Under the pieces are notes generated by a model. The model saw nothing but the letters and a program-made list of their open reading frames with translations. It was not told the DNA's origin and made no database searches. A program made the position numbers and the translations under genes. A stretch of 64,000 bases of DNA, taken from contig NC_081411.1 of the NCBI RefSeq assembly GCF_030272615.1, positions 824,656,397 through 824,720,396 of the forward strand. Direction: 5' to 3'. The DNA is from Cryptomeria japonica. Lineage: Eukaryota; Streptophyta; Pinopsida; Cupressales; Cupressaceae. Below, piece after piece: positions 47,166 to 57,580 of the stretch; within the stretch, counting starts at the first letter, position 1, and each line of letters begins with the position of its first letter.

Positions 47166-47745
47166 TTCCTCATTCCTTATCTTTTTATCACTTCTTCAAA
47201 ATTGGATAATATGTTAGCATATCTTTGTTAGAGCAAATAGAATTAAATGATGTTTTGTTTAATCTATATTGCTTTGTTCCTGACAAGCGTGTTTCTTTAC
47301 TCTATGGTTTGTCTTGAATTCATCTATGTAAATTGCAAAAGATTTACATTTTTCATTATGTTGGCATATTATACAATGTCTTTATGTGTTAAGTAGAATT
47401 GTATCATGCTGTGTTTAAATTAAATCACATTATATGATTCTTAGGCTTAACACATATTTCTTCTCTATCATCAATGTAGTACTTGATTAAATATTTTATT
47501 TTAATTAAGTCACACATGTATCAATTTAATCATGGAGCATTGAAAAATCAATCAGATGGAAATTAAATTCAGAACATACATGTACATCTACCAGATCTAT
47601 TAACTTTAATCAAAATACACATTGTTTTAGGCATTAAAGATAACACGTTTGAGACAAAGAGAAGCATGTATATATATATATGTGGATCAATATACAAAAG
47701 TAGGTCACCATACATCAAAAATGTGACCTACCCTACATCATGAGA
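47166..47745. other. Spacer between sense pol and antisense gene of E
   Basis: AT-rich with a short TA repeat (about 47671-47684). It is the meeting point of the 3' ends of the two opposing genes and probably holds their poly(A) sites. No gene is seen. Confidence 0.5.
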
Positions 47746-50149
47746 TCATCTTCTATCCCTAGGGCTAGTGGCTGGAGAGTGACGACTAGATGCTCCCTCC
47801 TGTTCCGGCTGTGAAGGTGGACCCATGGGTGTATACCGTGATATAGACCGTGAATGACTCCGAGAGGAACTCCTATGATCCCTATCCATAAGGATCGCGT
47901 GATATGAGGTAGCCTCAGCCTGAGCTACTGCTAGATCACGTTGTGCCCGCTGAAGGTCCTCTGATAGAACTCTCTCTCTCTCCCTCCATATTTCCACTTG
48001 TACTCAAAATGGGAAAAACAAGTCATCATGACGACCCGCCTTCCCTTGAGGTCTATAAGTAACCTGTGAGGAACTAGGGATCTGTGCTATCATGGAAATA
48101 TCTGTCACTATTTGTTGGATCAAGGAACGCCACTCCTGCACATTAGCTGTAGCAGTAGAACAGATTTTGTATTAGTACCATTTTATATCATCAAAACATT
48201 AATCAATCAATATAAACCTACTATACCTGGATCTCCCTCACACCAGTAGGGATCGTGATATGGTAGCATCTGTGACTGGGAACTACTAGGCTCCCCATGC
48301 TCGAATGATCTGTGCGCAATGGGTATAGGTCTCCATATTGCCTCGTGTTTCCCCTTTTGGGGAATAAGAGGAGGATCCAAGGCTATGGTATCATCTCCTG
48401 AATGGTGGGGAGCTGCATTTGACTCCTCCTCATCATCCTCATCCTCATCCGCATCCTCGTTCCCCTCATCATCATCTCTATCTCTGTCATCCTCCTCTCC
48501 TTCCTCCTCCTCCTCGGCACTAGGCTGATCTCCTATGGGTGGATCAGGATCTCCTACCTCCTCACGACCCTCTCCCTCCTCTGGCTCCTCCGATCTGGAT
48601 CCCTGATCCTCATCTCGATCTCCATATCTCCATGGACCTAGATGGCCTGTCGGGTGATCTGGTGGAAAGATAGGCCCCGGGTATGTCCTCACAAACCATG
48701 AGAGATACCTGCGCTGTGCTCCGGGATCTGCGGCATAATCAGTGACCACATCTTGACCGGACCCCTCTATATCTGTGATCTCGATATCATCTATCATAGG
48801 TCTCGCTACTGCTCTGGGTCTTGGAAGGACTCGTGAGTGTTGAGTGTAGATGGGTACATCGGCTGGAACACACTGCTCTAGCCCAAACTGCCTCCATACT
48901 CAGTCAAAGTAGAATGGGACTATGATATGTGGGTATCGTCCTCTCAGTAGGCGGTTCCTCTGTAAGCATGCTAGCTGCCTCTCCATTCCATCCCATCTGT
49001 GCATCCGTAGATATGGTCTCCATACTGTCACCTCAGCTGTCAATCTATCGAATGTCACTCTCCAACATAGTAGATCCCCAAATCTCCACTCACTAGTAAG
49101 TGGATAAGCAAACACCCTAGGTCGCTTGCTAGCCACACTCATCGGATAGCCAACAGGCCTGGTACATGTAAAGTGCTCAAATATCCACACCTGCAGAAGT
49201 GTGCATGTCATCAAGCTACAACCCTGTCCAAAAACATACTCCTCGAGGTCGTGATAGAGATGTGCAAGCATACTCTGACCCCAGGCATATACTCTCCTAT
49301 GTCTCTCCATAGCCCTGATGCACCATGTGAGACCCCCATGCATGTGCGTACCTCACCCATTAGGGCAGACGGCTAGTGCAATGATGGCAATCATAAGACG
49401 TCTCATGAGGGGCACCTCTCCTATAGGATGTAAGAGCCAACTGACCATGATGCGACCTCTTGTCTCACCCAGCATGACTCTCCCTATGCAGTATACCTCC
49501 TCCCTTTGATGGTCCTCCACTGACCGATTGGTCGCATATGTCACGGTAGCTCCTCTGATCGGTAGGTGAAGTATGCGGTACACATCCTCAAGTGTCACCG
49601 TCATCTCTCCTACTGGAAGCTGGAATGTACATGTGTCAGGATCCCATCTCTCCATAAGTGCCATCAGCATCATAGGATGGAATCGAATGGCCGGCATAAG
49701 GATCATATACCACAAACCTACTATAGATAATGTATCTCTCTCTACCTGAGTCAGCCGGGGAATCTGATCTCGCAAACTGCAAAGAATCTGCCCCGCTGTG
49801 TGCTCTCTCATGTATGGGAGACCCTACAATACAAAAAAATTAGTGTAATCAGTACTCAATCATCAAAATCATCTATGCCAAAAATGCAAACTATCGAACA
49901 TCGAAAGCTAACCCTTGCCAAGTCCTGATTGGGACCATGGCGCCCTTCAGGGACCATGGCGCCCTGAGAGGACCATGGTGCCTTGAGGGGACCATGGCAC
50001 CCTGATAGGACCATGGCGCCCTGGGTGGGACCCAAGGTTAGATTCTAGGGCCCGCATTCGATCACAAAAAATCAGAGTCAACAGAAATGCAGAAAGTCAA
50101 AGTCAAAGTTCAGTCAACTCACCTCGTCTAGTAGCTCATCGCCGATCAT
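47746..50149 (-). pseudogene. Antisense three-exon plant mobile domain (PMD/MAIL-like) gene carried by E
   Basis: Minus-strand exons are 50149-50123 (MIGDELLDE), 49823-48227 and 48146-47746. Introns start GTGAGT and GTATAG and end TTGTAG and CTACAG. Joined, the exons keep frame over 675 codons. The PMD lies in exon 2: RDQIPRLTQVERDTL, FHPMMLMALMERWDPDTC, FQLPVGEMTVTLEDVYRIL, YAWGQSMLAHLYHDLEEYVF and LLQVWIFEHF. A long acidic tail (about 48580-48400) and a coiled-coil end (ERERVLSEDLQRAQRDLAV) follow. In-frame TGA codons at 49355-49353, 48902-48900 and 48006-48004 disable it. PMD proteins such as MAIN/MAIL1 act in the nucleus on gene expression and transposon silencing, and PMD genes are known to ride on transposons. 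The role here is unknown. Confidence 0.85.
49930..50035. repeat. Short tandem repeat GGACCATGGCGCC in intron 1 of the PMD gene
   Basis: Five copies of GGACCATGG(C/T)(G/A)CC spaced about 19 bases lie between 49931 and 50022, with a partial sixth (GGGACC) at 50028. Each holds the palindromes CCATGG and GGCGCC or variants. The E LTR has a related GGGACCATGGCACC. Confidence 0.75.
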
Positions 50150-50775
50150 GGCCTGTCACATGATCTCCATCCTCATGGGACACTCCGGTCATCGTGAAGG
50201 CATGATGATGGCTATGTGGGCTCCACTGCAATGAACAATACTCAGAAATCAACAAAGTGACAAATGCAATAGTCACTTTAAAGGTATATATTTTCATTTT
50301 GGTTTCAAAACCCTAATTTTCCTCTATCACTCATTTCATCATAACTTGAGTTTGGGAGATGCGATTTTCGAACCGTTTGTTGTTTTGAAATTGTGTTTTC
50401 ATCCCCTTACTCCCGGGATGTTCCAAAATGTGCTCTGATGAAGCCTCTTTAGTGAACATCTCTCATCAATAATCTCTCACACAATTTGTCGTAAGTAAAC
50501 ATGCTACCCTGTTTCACCTCCCTAATAAGCAAGCCAAAACAGGGGGGCATATAGCTACTCGCAAATTTCATCACTTTTATTAGTAATCATTAGGTGATTT
50601 TGTGATCTAACGTTTGTTTTGTAGGGTGCGGTTCCTAACTGTGTACTGTAGATACCGTTGGGGGCTTCATTCGACGGACTTATGGATATATCCTTTTTCA
50701 AATAATGTTTACTTTCCTGTACTTTAGCTTGCATATGCACGTAGTACTCATATGACCACTAAAGTGGGGACTAAA
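50150..50775. other. Upstream region of the PMD gene and polypurine tract of E
   Basis: No ORF is supportable. The antisense gene promoter should lie here. The end, AAAGTGGGGA at 50761-50770, is the polypurine tract of E, five bases before the 3' LTR. Confidence 0.6.
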
Positions 50776-52437
50776 TGTAACGTTGTAAATTATACGCACT
50801 TGCTAAAGCAGTACAATTTCACACCTAGTTTAGCACCCGCCTTGGCGCATTTTGCATTTTGCATTGCATTTCCCCTTTAGCACTTAATTAATCAAATTAA
50901 TTAGGCCTAAGGTTCTATTTCATCATCTTCCACATCATAAAGTTGGGCCCTTTCATTAAAGTGTGCCCCTTTCATTTTATTCCTCCAATACATCATTTAA
51001 TCAAAAACCCTAATTAGGTCCTATTTTGAACTTGGGGGCTTGATTTCGGGGGTCAAAACATCTCAAAATCACCTGTAACTTCGGGATTCTCTCTAAAATC
51101 ATCATATCCGACGGCCTTGAAAATTTGGTGAAAAGTTGTCGGGACCATGGCACCCGGAGTGCACACGGTCCTGGACATTTTTCCCAAAATTTTAGGAGCG
51201 CAATCCAATCATAAAATAAAGCTTAACCCCAAGAAATTGGTGGGAGATTCAATCTCTAGGTCGGCTAAAAGTTGAAATTAAGACCTAGGGTTTCATATAT
51301 AAGAGCTCTCTTTCTTCATTTGAAAGGATCTGAATTTTGGTTTCAAGGGACCTTCTATGCAGCAAAAGAACAGATCTTTGAAGACTTCAACAACATTCAA
51401 CATCCATCCATCAAGCATACATCAATTTCATTCATCCATTTAGGGCTTTGAAGGCATTGAAGAGCAATAAGGGATCACCGACTGAAGATTGGCTTGTACC
51501 CCTCCCTTGGGGTTGGGTATGATTTCATGTTGTTTTCATATCTTTGCATAAGCCTCATTATATCACTTGTATTCATGCTTTAGATCTCTTTACATCTTGA
51601 TTTGGAGTATTTACATCATCATTTACAAGCAGTTAGGGTTTACTTTCTAGGTTGCTCTAGTTTGCTTACTTGCATTCTAGGATCTTGCACACACACAAGG
51701 TCTGCACACACACTACTTTTACAATGCAACTTGGCTATTCATGGAGGTGGAAATCACCAAAGCGGGGGTTTGACTAAGGCAAAACCCTATATAGCCGCCC
51801 ACCATACCTTTTCAGATATAAGTGTAGGTTTCGGGATTCGGACGACGCCACAAGTTGCAGATCCGACGGAAGCGGACCGAGACAGAACTTCACACCAAAT
51901 TTCAGAGCAAAAGACTAGGACAGGGGCGTGGGGCACCCTGGTCCTGCCAGGACAGCGGTGCTAGGTGCCCTGGTCCGTGGGACAGGGGCGCTGGGCACCC
52001 TGGTCCTTTTGTCAGACAGCATTTCCGATAGTTTTCCAGGTGGTAAAATAGCAGTTTCAGGTGCAGTTTCAGGAGCAGAATCAGGACAGTGGCGCCCGTG
52101 CCCCCATCCCGAACATTTTCACTCAGATTTTAACTCCGAGTACGCATCTGCATTCTTGTCTTGTCCTTGTGTTTGCAGCTTTCCATTGTTTAACTTCAAT
52201 TCTGCAATTCTGTTATTAGTTCATACTTGCACTCTGAGGTTAGGAATTGAACTTGCATCATTTTATCTTTCAATTACAACAAAGGAATAGAAACCCTAAT
52301 AGGTAGCCCGTGGCTCTCTCTTTCACAAAAAGAAGTAGCCAATTGTGTGATACCTCTAGGCTCTTTCGTATTCCACAATGTGTGTCAAAAGGTAGGATTA
52401 GGACATGTTAACCTAGTCTCACTTTTTCCCCTACACA
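50776..52437 (+). repeat. 3' LTR of element E
   Basis: 1,662 bp, TGTAACG to CTACACA, the same length as the 5' copy. I count about 13 differences in the first 230 bases and fewer later. TATATAAG at 51296-51303. The same chance ORF appears at 51602-51964. Confidence 0.92.
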
Positions 52438-52442
52438 ATACC

Positions 52443-52496
52443 ATAGTTAGTTCCATCAAGTTTTGGACTATCCTTCCTGAAATAGTTAGAAGACAT
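52443..52496 (-). pseudogene. Element C Gag, N-terminal exon-like fragment
   Basis: ATG at 52496 gives MSSNYFRKDSPKLDGTNYG, a normal copia Gag start, cut by E within the next codon. The other side of E begins with IWKVKMETHL. Confidence 0.82.
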
Positions 52497-52539
52497 TGGA
52501 TCTCCTCAAGATGTTAAGCTTCTGCAAAAAGAGGACTAG

Positions 52540-52551
52540 GCTTTGATACCA
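52540..52551 (-). other. Primer-binding site of element C
   Basis: The element strand reads TGGTATCAAAGC, one change from the initiator-Met site, next to the LTR at 52554. Confidence 0.8.
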
Positions 52552-52553
52552 AT

Positions 52554-52736
52554 TGTTAGGTCCTGGAGGTAACTGAGAGGGGGGGTGAATTAGTTGTCTA
52601 TTAATTTCAACCAAATATACTTTAATCAAACTTAGTGCATAATAGTGGTAAACTAAACTTTAATGTCGGTAGACAGTTTAATAGTTAATTGCAGTACTGG
52701 TAAAGTTTCATGCATGAAACAGAAAGACAAATAACA
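52554..52736 (-). repeat. 5' LTR of element C, first part
   Basis: It matches 34192-34374 and stops at the TAACA duplication of D. The hairpin stem is AACTGA (52571-52576) with TTAGTT (52590-52595), one G-T pair. Confidence 0.87.
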
Positions 52737-53543
52737 TGTTGGAAAATGCGCACTCCAATGAGACATTGTAGGTGATTGAAGGTTTTGTCATTGATGGCAA
52801 CCTTACAATCCTATGACACCGGCAAGGCAATCCACCAGCACTAGCAAGATCAGACTCTACACCTGCACACAAACTATCGGCAGTGGCAGTGAAAGGAAGC
52901 ATACTGGCACAGAAGCCGATAGGAATTTTGTTGATAATATATTTTGTTTATTATTGTAAAATCATTGTAAGCTGACTTGGCAAGTTGTAAAATGACTCTT
53001 ATATACAAGAGAGTTCATTGTCGTAATTATGTAATCATGGAGGAATGTAATTAGGCAAAATAAGGCAGACCTATTATGCAAATTATAGGTTAAGGGTTTA
53101 TATAAGAAGCAGAGCTATAAACTAGTACTGGGTCTAGTATAGTAGATGCTATTTTGAAGCAGTACAAGACATTGGATTTATATAATCCATTTTGTAAGTC
53201 AGTGAGACTTCCCATTTTGTAATTGAGCAGTGAGCTCTAGGCACTTGGCCTTCCTGCATGTGCAGGCCCCTCTTGTAGCAGTAATATTCTCTTATTGGCT
53301 AGTAAGTGAATATTGTGAGTCACAAATCCCACCGAGGTTTTTCCCACACTGGTTTTCCTCGTTAAACTACTATGTTATGGTGTGTTTTTCATGTGGTTGT
53401 TTTTAACTTAGTTTATTGCATTACTTTATGTTTATCGGTATACTGTATTGATATGTTCTACATGTTTTAAGTTAAGAAAATATTTTCACCGGTCAGATAC
53501 TGATTCACCCCCCCCCCTCTCAGTATCTGTGGGAATCCTAACA
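52737..53543 (+). repeat. 5' LTR of element D
   Basis: TGTTGGAAAATGCG to AATCCTAACA, 807 bp. The hairpin stem is GATACTGA (53496-53503) with TCAGTATC (53520-53527). Confidence 0.9.
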
Positions 53544-53545
53544 AT

Positions 53546-53557
53546 TGGTATCAGAGC
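53546..53557 (+). other. Primer-binding site of element D
   Basis: TGGTATCAGAGC, exact initiator-Met type. Confidence 0.88.
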
Positions 53558-53614
53558 CTGGTCCTCTATTTTCAGAAGCCTAACAGCTTGAGGAAGATCT
53601 TGACACTGGTAGAG

Positions 53615-53793
53615 ATGGAAAATTTGATGAAGCAATTAGAAGCAGCTCTCTCAGACTATGATACAAAAAAGTTGAAAAATATCAAACTTGAAGATGATCT
53701 AAAGGCAACTTAGGATATTATTCAAGCACTTCAAGAAAATCTTACCATTGCAAGAAACAAGAGAAGAGAACTTTGTGAAAAGATGCAAATAGA
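53615..53793 (+). pseudogene. Truncated coiled-coil ORF of element D
   Basis: ATG 53615 opens MENLMKQLEAALSDYDTKKL, matching the start of the A ORF. A TAG follows at about 53711. The sequence breaks near 53790, where the counterpart of about 1.68 kb in A (7193-8874) is missing. Confidence 0.72.
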
Positions 53794-56563
53794 CCTGACA
53801 AGACAAAGAAGGTCTCAAATGACCTAGTAATGAACCTAACAGGTGCAACATCCGACAAAAGGTCTTTAAGGGTAAATGATGTAACCAACATCAATGTGAG
53901 ATTCATTAGCATGATTCTAGGCTATAAAACCACACATGCAAATAGACTAAATTCAGTTTCCAGCTTATGCATAAAGAGTGCTTATGACATAATTAAGGAT
54001 AATGTGAAAATAGATGTGTGTGAATGGTTGAAGGATGAACTTATTGATAGTCTTGGAAAAATTAAGAAAGATAAAAAGGGGACATTTAGATTTGGTAACC
54101 TACTTGTCTGTTTAATGCTACATATAACAAAATAGGTGCCCGGTATAGGTAACAAGAATCTTGGTTTTGACATACCGGTAGGTAAACAACTATCTGACTT
54201 ATTGAACAACATGGATGAAAACAAATAAAAGAATATTAATGAGTACTTTCTAGCATTAAAGGCCCGAATGAACACTAGAGTCAAACTATCACAAGAAATT
54301 TTAAATAAATATAAGGATGAAATATGTTTTGTCATTAAGAAGGATGAGATCTGGATGGAGGCAATTATCCCAAGAACAATTTGGGTTACTGAAATGGGTT
54401 ATGAAATAGATGATCACATAATTGAAACATATGCAAAAGCCCTTCTGGAAGCACCCAAGGAACCTGAGGAAGAGGTATTTGGCAGTGCTGAAACCATTGA
54501 GAATCAAATCCAATCTAAGAAGAGAGTGAAGAAGGTAGAAGCAACAGTGAGAAAAAGATCAGGGTAGGCTAAGGCTATCAAAGAGATGTACTCAAAGAAA
54601 TCGGTATCACTAAAGATGAGTTAGAAGCACTACAGCCAAAAACTCACCTTTCACCGGTAGCAACTTCTTCAGAGAGTGATATGCTAGCTGCATTTAAAAG
54701 AGTTGTGAGGAAAAGAGAACATTCACCGGTATCTACACCTTCGCCTAGAAGAACCAGACAAAAACAACAAGCAATGAGGCCCTCGGCCAAGAAGATAACT
54801 CCCAAGAAGAGAAAGTTAACACCAAAGAAAAAGACTCAACAAAATATTGCTCCAATTGACAAACTATTGGATGAAATAACATAGGAAGGAAAGCTTAATA
54901 ACATCAACAAACTATATGATACATTATCAGTTGATGATAAGGAAAAAGTTGAGAATAGTATAATTCTGCACTTGGACATTTACAAGAAATTTCTAATGCA
55001 AGTTGTGGATGAATTATTGGTAGAACTGTTCAAGAGACTGGAAGCTAGAAGACAAGCTGTTGTAGAGCTTGATAAGAAAATTAAAATTGAAAAACTACTT
55101 GTTGTTTACCCAGTAAACTCACCAAAGGAGATAGACTATTTGATATCTGAAGCTAACCAGTCAGTATTCTCCACTGCACACTGGCATATAGCACTGATGG
55201 TTGGTAGAGTGAATGAGGTTGCAGAGGAAACTGCAAATGGATGGGATATATTCCTTGTAGAGAAGGAAAAATAGGAAGAGTATAGAAATCCCAAACCTAT
55301 CAAAGTGTATCAGAAAGACAAGGATAAGAGAAAAGGTAAGGTTGGTGGACCTCCGAGCTTAAAAATAATAGATAATCTACCCCCACCGCCTCAAGATACT
55401 CCACCAATAGCTACAACTGAAAATCAACCGGCTAATGAGAGTATGGATATATCACAAGAGGATACAAATCCTAATTCTGAGGTATTATACACAGTTGATA
55501 TTGATACTCAGAAAGTTAATATCGTGGTAGATAAGGACACAACTGGAAAGACAAATATGGCTAGTGAGCCACTAGTAATAGATAACACAGGAAAACAGGC
55601 AGATCAACAAGCTCTAGCACAACAAAAGGACAACACAGAGTCAGTGCCACTGGCAATAGCTGAGCATGACAAACCTTTGCTTAAGGAAATGGAAACACAA
55701 ACTGACCTACTAGAGGTCACCACAAGCAAGGATATTGCTCCCATCGGCGGAATATAGAATGTTGGCCCTTCAACTGCAAGATTCAAATCAATAAATGTAA
55801 TGGAAGTTCTTTTAGATTCCATAAAGAAAATAACAGATTGTAGCTCACAAGCATACAAGGCTATAGATGACACAATTCCAATTTTGAAGATGATAGCTCC
55901 AAAATGTAATGTAGACAATAAGGATTCTTTGAGTCAACTTGACACTTTGTCTAAGTATATTACTGACAACAATGTGACAGTTGAACAAATAAAAGAGGAA
56001 GCATTCAACGACAGATTAGAAAAGGAAAAACAAAAAAAAATTTGAGGAAGAAATAAAGAAGTGTACAAGGCAATTTGACACACTTCTACCGGAACTATGC
56101 AGCACATTAAAGGAATTTAAGACTTTGTACAGGGATACTTGTAAAACAAACTTTTTGACAGTTGACATAGACAAAAAAAATGAGCAAGATATAGGAGGAA
56201 ATAAATAAACTAGCTAACAATTTCATTAATTCATCCGATTCATTATCAGTTTTAGAGCAGAAGATAATAGGTTTTGAGGAAGAACTATTAAAACTAGAAA
56301 GAGAAAAAGAAAGAATAAAAAGTAAGGCTAAGGATCTTAAATGGAGACTAAGTCCAAAATTAGACTACCTCTCATCCTTAAGGAAAGAAATATCAGATTC
56401 TCTAGTTCAAGGACAGAAAACACCAGCAGAACAAATGCAACACCTCACCGGTACAGTTCAGAGGATAGAGGTAGCAATAAAAGACAGCAAAATGTTTCTT
56501 GAAAGCCTAAATTTGGTTTTGGTGGATCTTTTTCAGATTGTAACCAACCGGTTACAAAGTTGA
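53794..56563 (+). pseudogene. ORF2 of element D, N-terminally deleted
   Basis: It starts at PDKTKKVSNDLVMNLTGATS, the equivalent of residue 150 of ORF2 in A. It keeps FISMILGYKTTHANRLNSVS, GTFRFGNLLVCLML, KDEICFVIKKDEIWMEAI, the Lys-rich stretch (RRTRQKQQAMRPSAKK), the acidic part and the coiled-coil end FQIVTNRLQS at 56563. Stops at 54133, 54220 and 54565 and one-base frameshifts near 54590 and in the A-run at 56030-56040 break it. Function unknown. The close match to A over 2.7 kb gives a second witness for the protein. Confidence 0.72.
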
Positions 56564-56592
56564 GATAGGAAACCACACTCTATTGACACTTT

Positions 56593-56630
56593 GACAACCT
56601 TTGTCATTGATGCCAAAGGGGGAGTAGTGG
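56593..56630 (+). other. Second polypurine-like block of element D
   Basis: TTGTCATTGATGCCAAAGGG followed by GGAGTAGTGG, about 140 bases before the true tract. Confidence 0.55.
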
Positions 56631-56757
56631 TATGAGAAAGATAATCAGCAAAAGACTCATCTACTCAGGGGGAGTTCACTTATTATTTTGGTAAAATTTT
56701 TGGACTTCAATTTTTGGTTACACTTTTGAATTTTTCTCATGAGTGTTGCCATCAATG

Positions 56758-56770
56758 CCAAAGGGGGAGA
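56758..56770 (+). other. Polypurine tract of element D
   Basis: CCAAAGGGGGAGA abuts the 3' LTR (TGCTGG at 56772). Confidence 0.82.
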
Positions 56771-56771
56771 T

Positions 56772-57575
56772 TGCTGGCAAATGCACACTCCAATGAGAAA
56801 TTGTAGGTGATTGAAGGTTTTGTCATTGATGGCAACCTTACAATCCTATGACACCAGCAAGGCAATCTACCAGCACTAGCAAGATCAGACTCTACACCAG
56901 TACACAGACTACCGGCAGCGGCAGTGAAAGGAAGCATACTGGCACAGAAGCCGATAGGAATTTTTTTGATAATATATTTTGTTTATTATTGTAAAATCAT
57001 TGTAACTTGACTTGGCAAGTTGTAAAATAACTCTTATATATAAGACAGTTCATTGTAGTAATTATGTAATCATGGAGGAATGTAATTAGGTGAAATAAGG
57101 CAGACCTATTATGCGAATTATAGGTTAAGGGTTTATGTAAGAAGCAGAGCTATAAACCAGTACTGGATCTCGCATAGTAGATGCTATTTTGAAGCAGTAC
57201 AAGACATTGGATTTATATAATCCATTTTGTAAGTCAGTGAGACTTCCCTTTTTGTAATTGAGCAGTGAGCTCTAGGCACTTGGCCTTCCTGCATGTGCAG
57301 GCCCCTCTTGTAGCAATAATATTCTCTTATTGGCTAGTAAGTGAATATTGTGGGTCACAAATCCCACCGAGGTTTTTCCCACACTGGGTTTCCTCGTTAA
57401 ACTACTGTGTTATGATGTGTTTTTCATGTGGTTACTTTTAACTTTGTTTATTGCATTACTTTCTGTTTACCGGTATACTGTATTGATATGTTCTACATGT
57501 TTTAAGTTAAGAAATTTTTTTCACCGATCAAATATTGATTCACCCCCCCTCTCAGTATCTGTGGGAATCCTAACA
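56772..57575 (+). repeat. 3' LTR of element D
   Basis: TGCTGGCAAATGC to AATCCTAACA, 804 bp. A TATATATAAG box is near 57035. The hairpin arm has changed to ATATTGA but still pairs with TCAGTAT through one G-T pair. Confidence 0.88.
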
Positions 57576-57580
57576 TAACA

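Larger units (their letters stand above)
39727..52437 (+). mobile_element. Element E: Tat-type Ty3/gypsy retrotransposon with antisense PMD gene
   Basis: 12,711 bp inside gag of C. The LTRs are 1,662 bp each (39727-41388 and 50776-52437), equal in length and nearly identical, so it is a fairly young insertion. A single pol frame runs 41604-47165. Two RNase H regions (one in RT-RH, one dual/archaeal type) place it in the Tat branch. Between pol and the 3' LTR lies a 2.4-kb antisense gene with a plant mobile domain. No capsid or nucleocapsid is found. Confidence 0.9.
52737..57575 (+). mobile_element. Element D: internally deleted relative of A
   Basis: 4,839 bp, target duplication TAACA (52732-52736 and 57576-57580), inserted in the 5' LTR of C. 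LTRs are 52737-53543 and 56772-57575, the primer site is 53546-53557 and the polypurine tract 56758-56770. The interior joins the start of the coiled-coil ORF straight to the middle of ORF2, so all knuckles and the ORF2 N-terminus are lost. There is no pol. Confidence 0.88.

Noticed and set aside
48319-48528. Plus-strand poly-Ser ORF
   Set aside because: It is the complement of the acidic tail of the antisense PMD gene.
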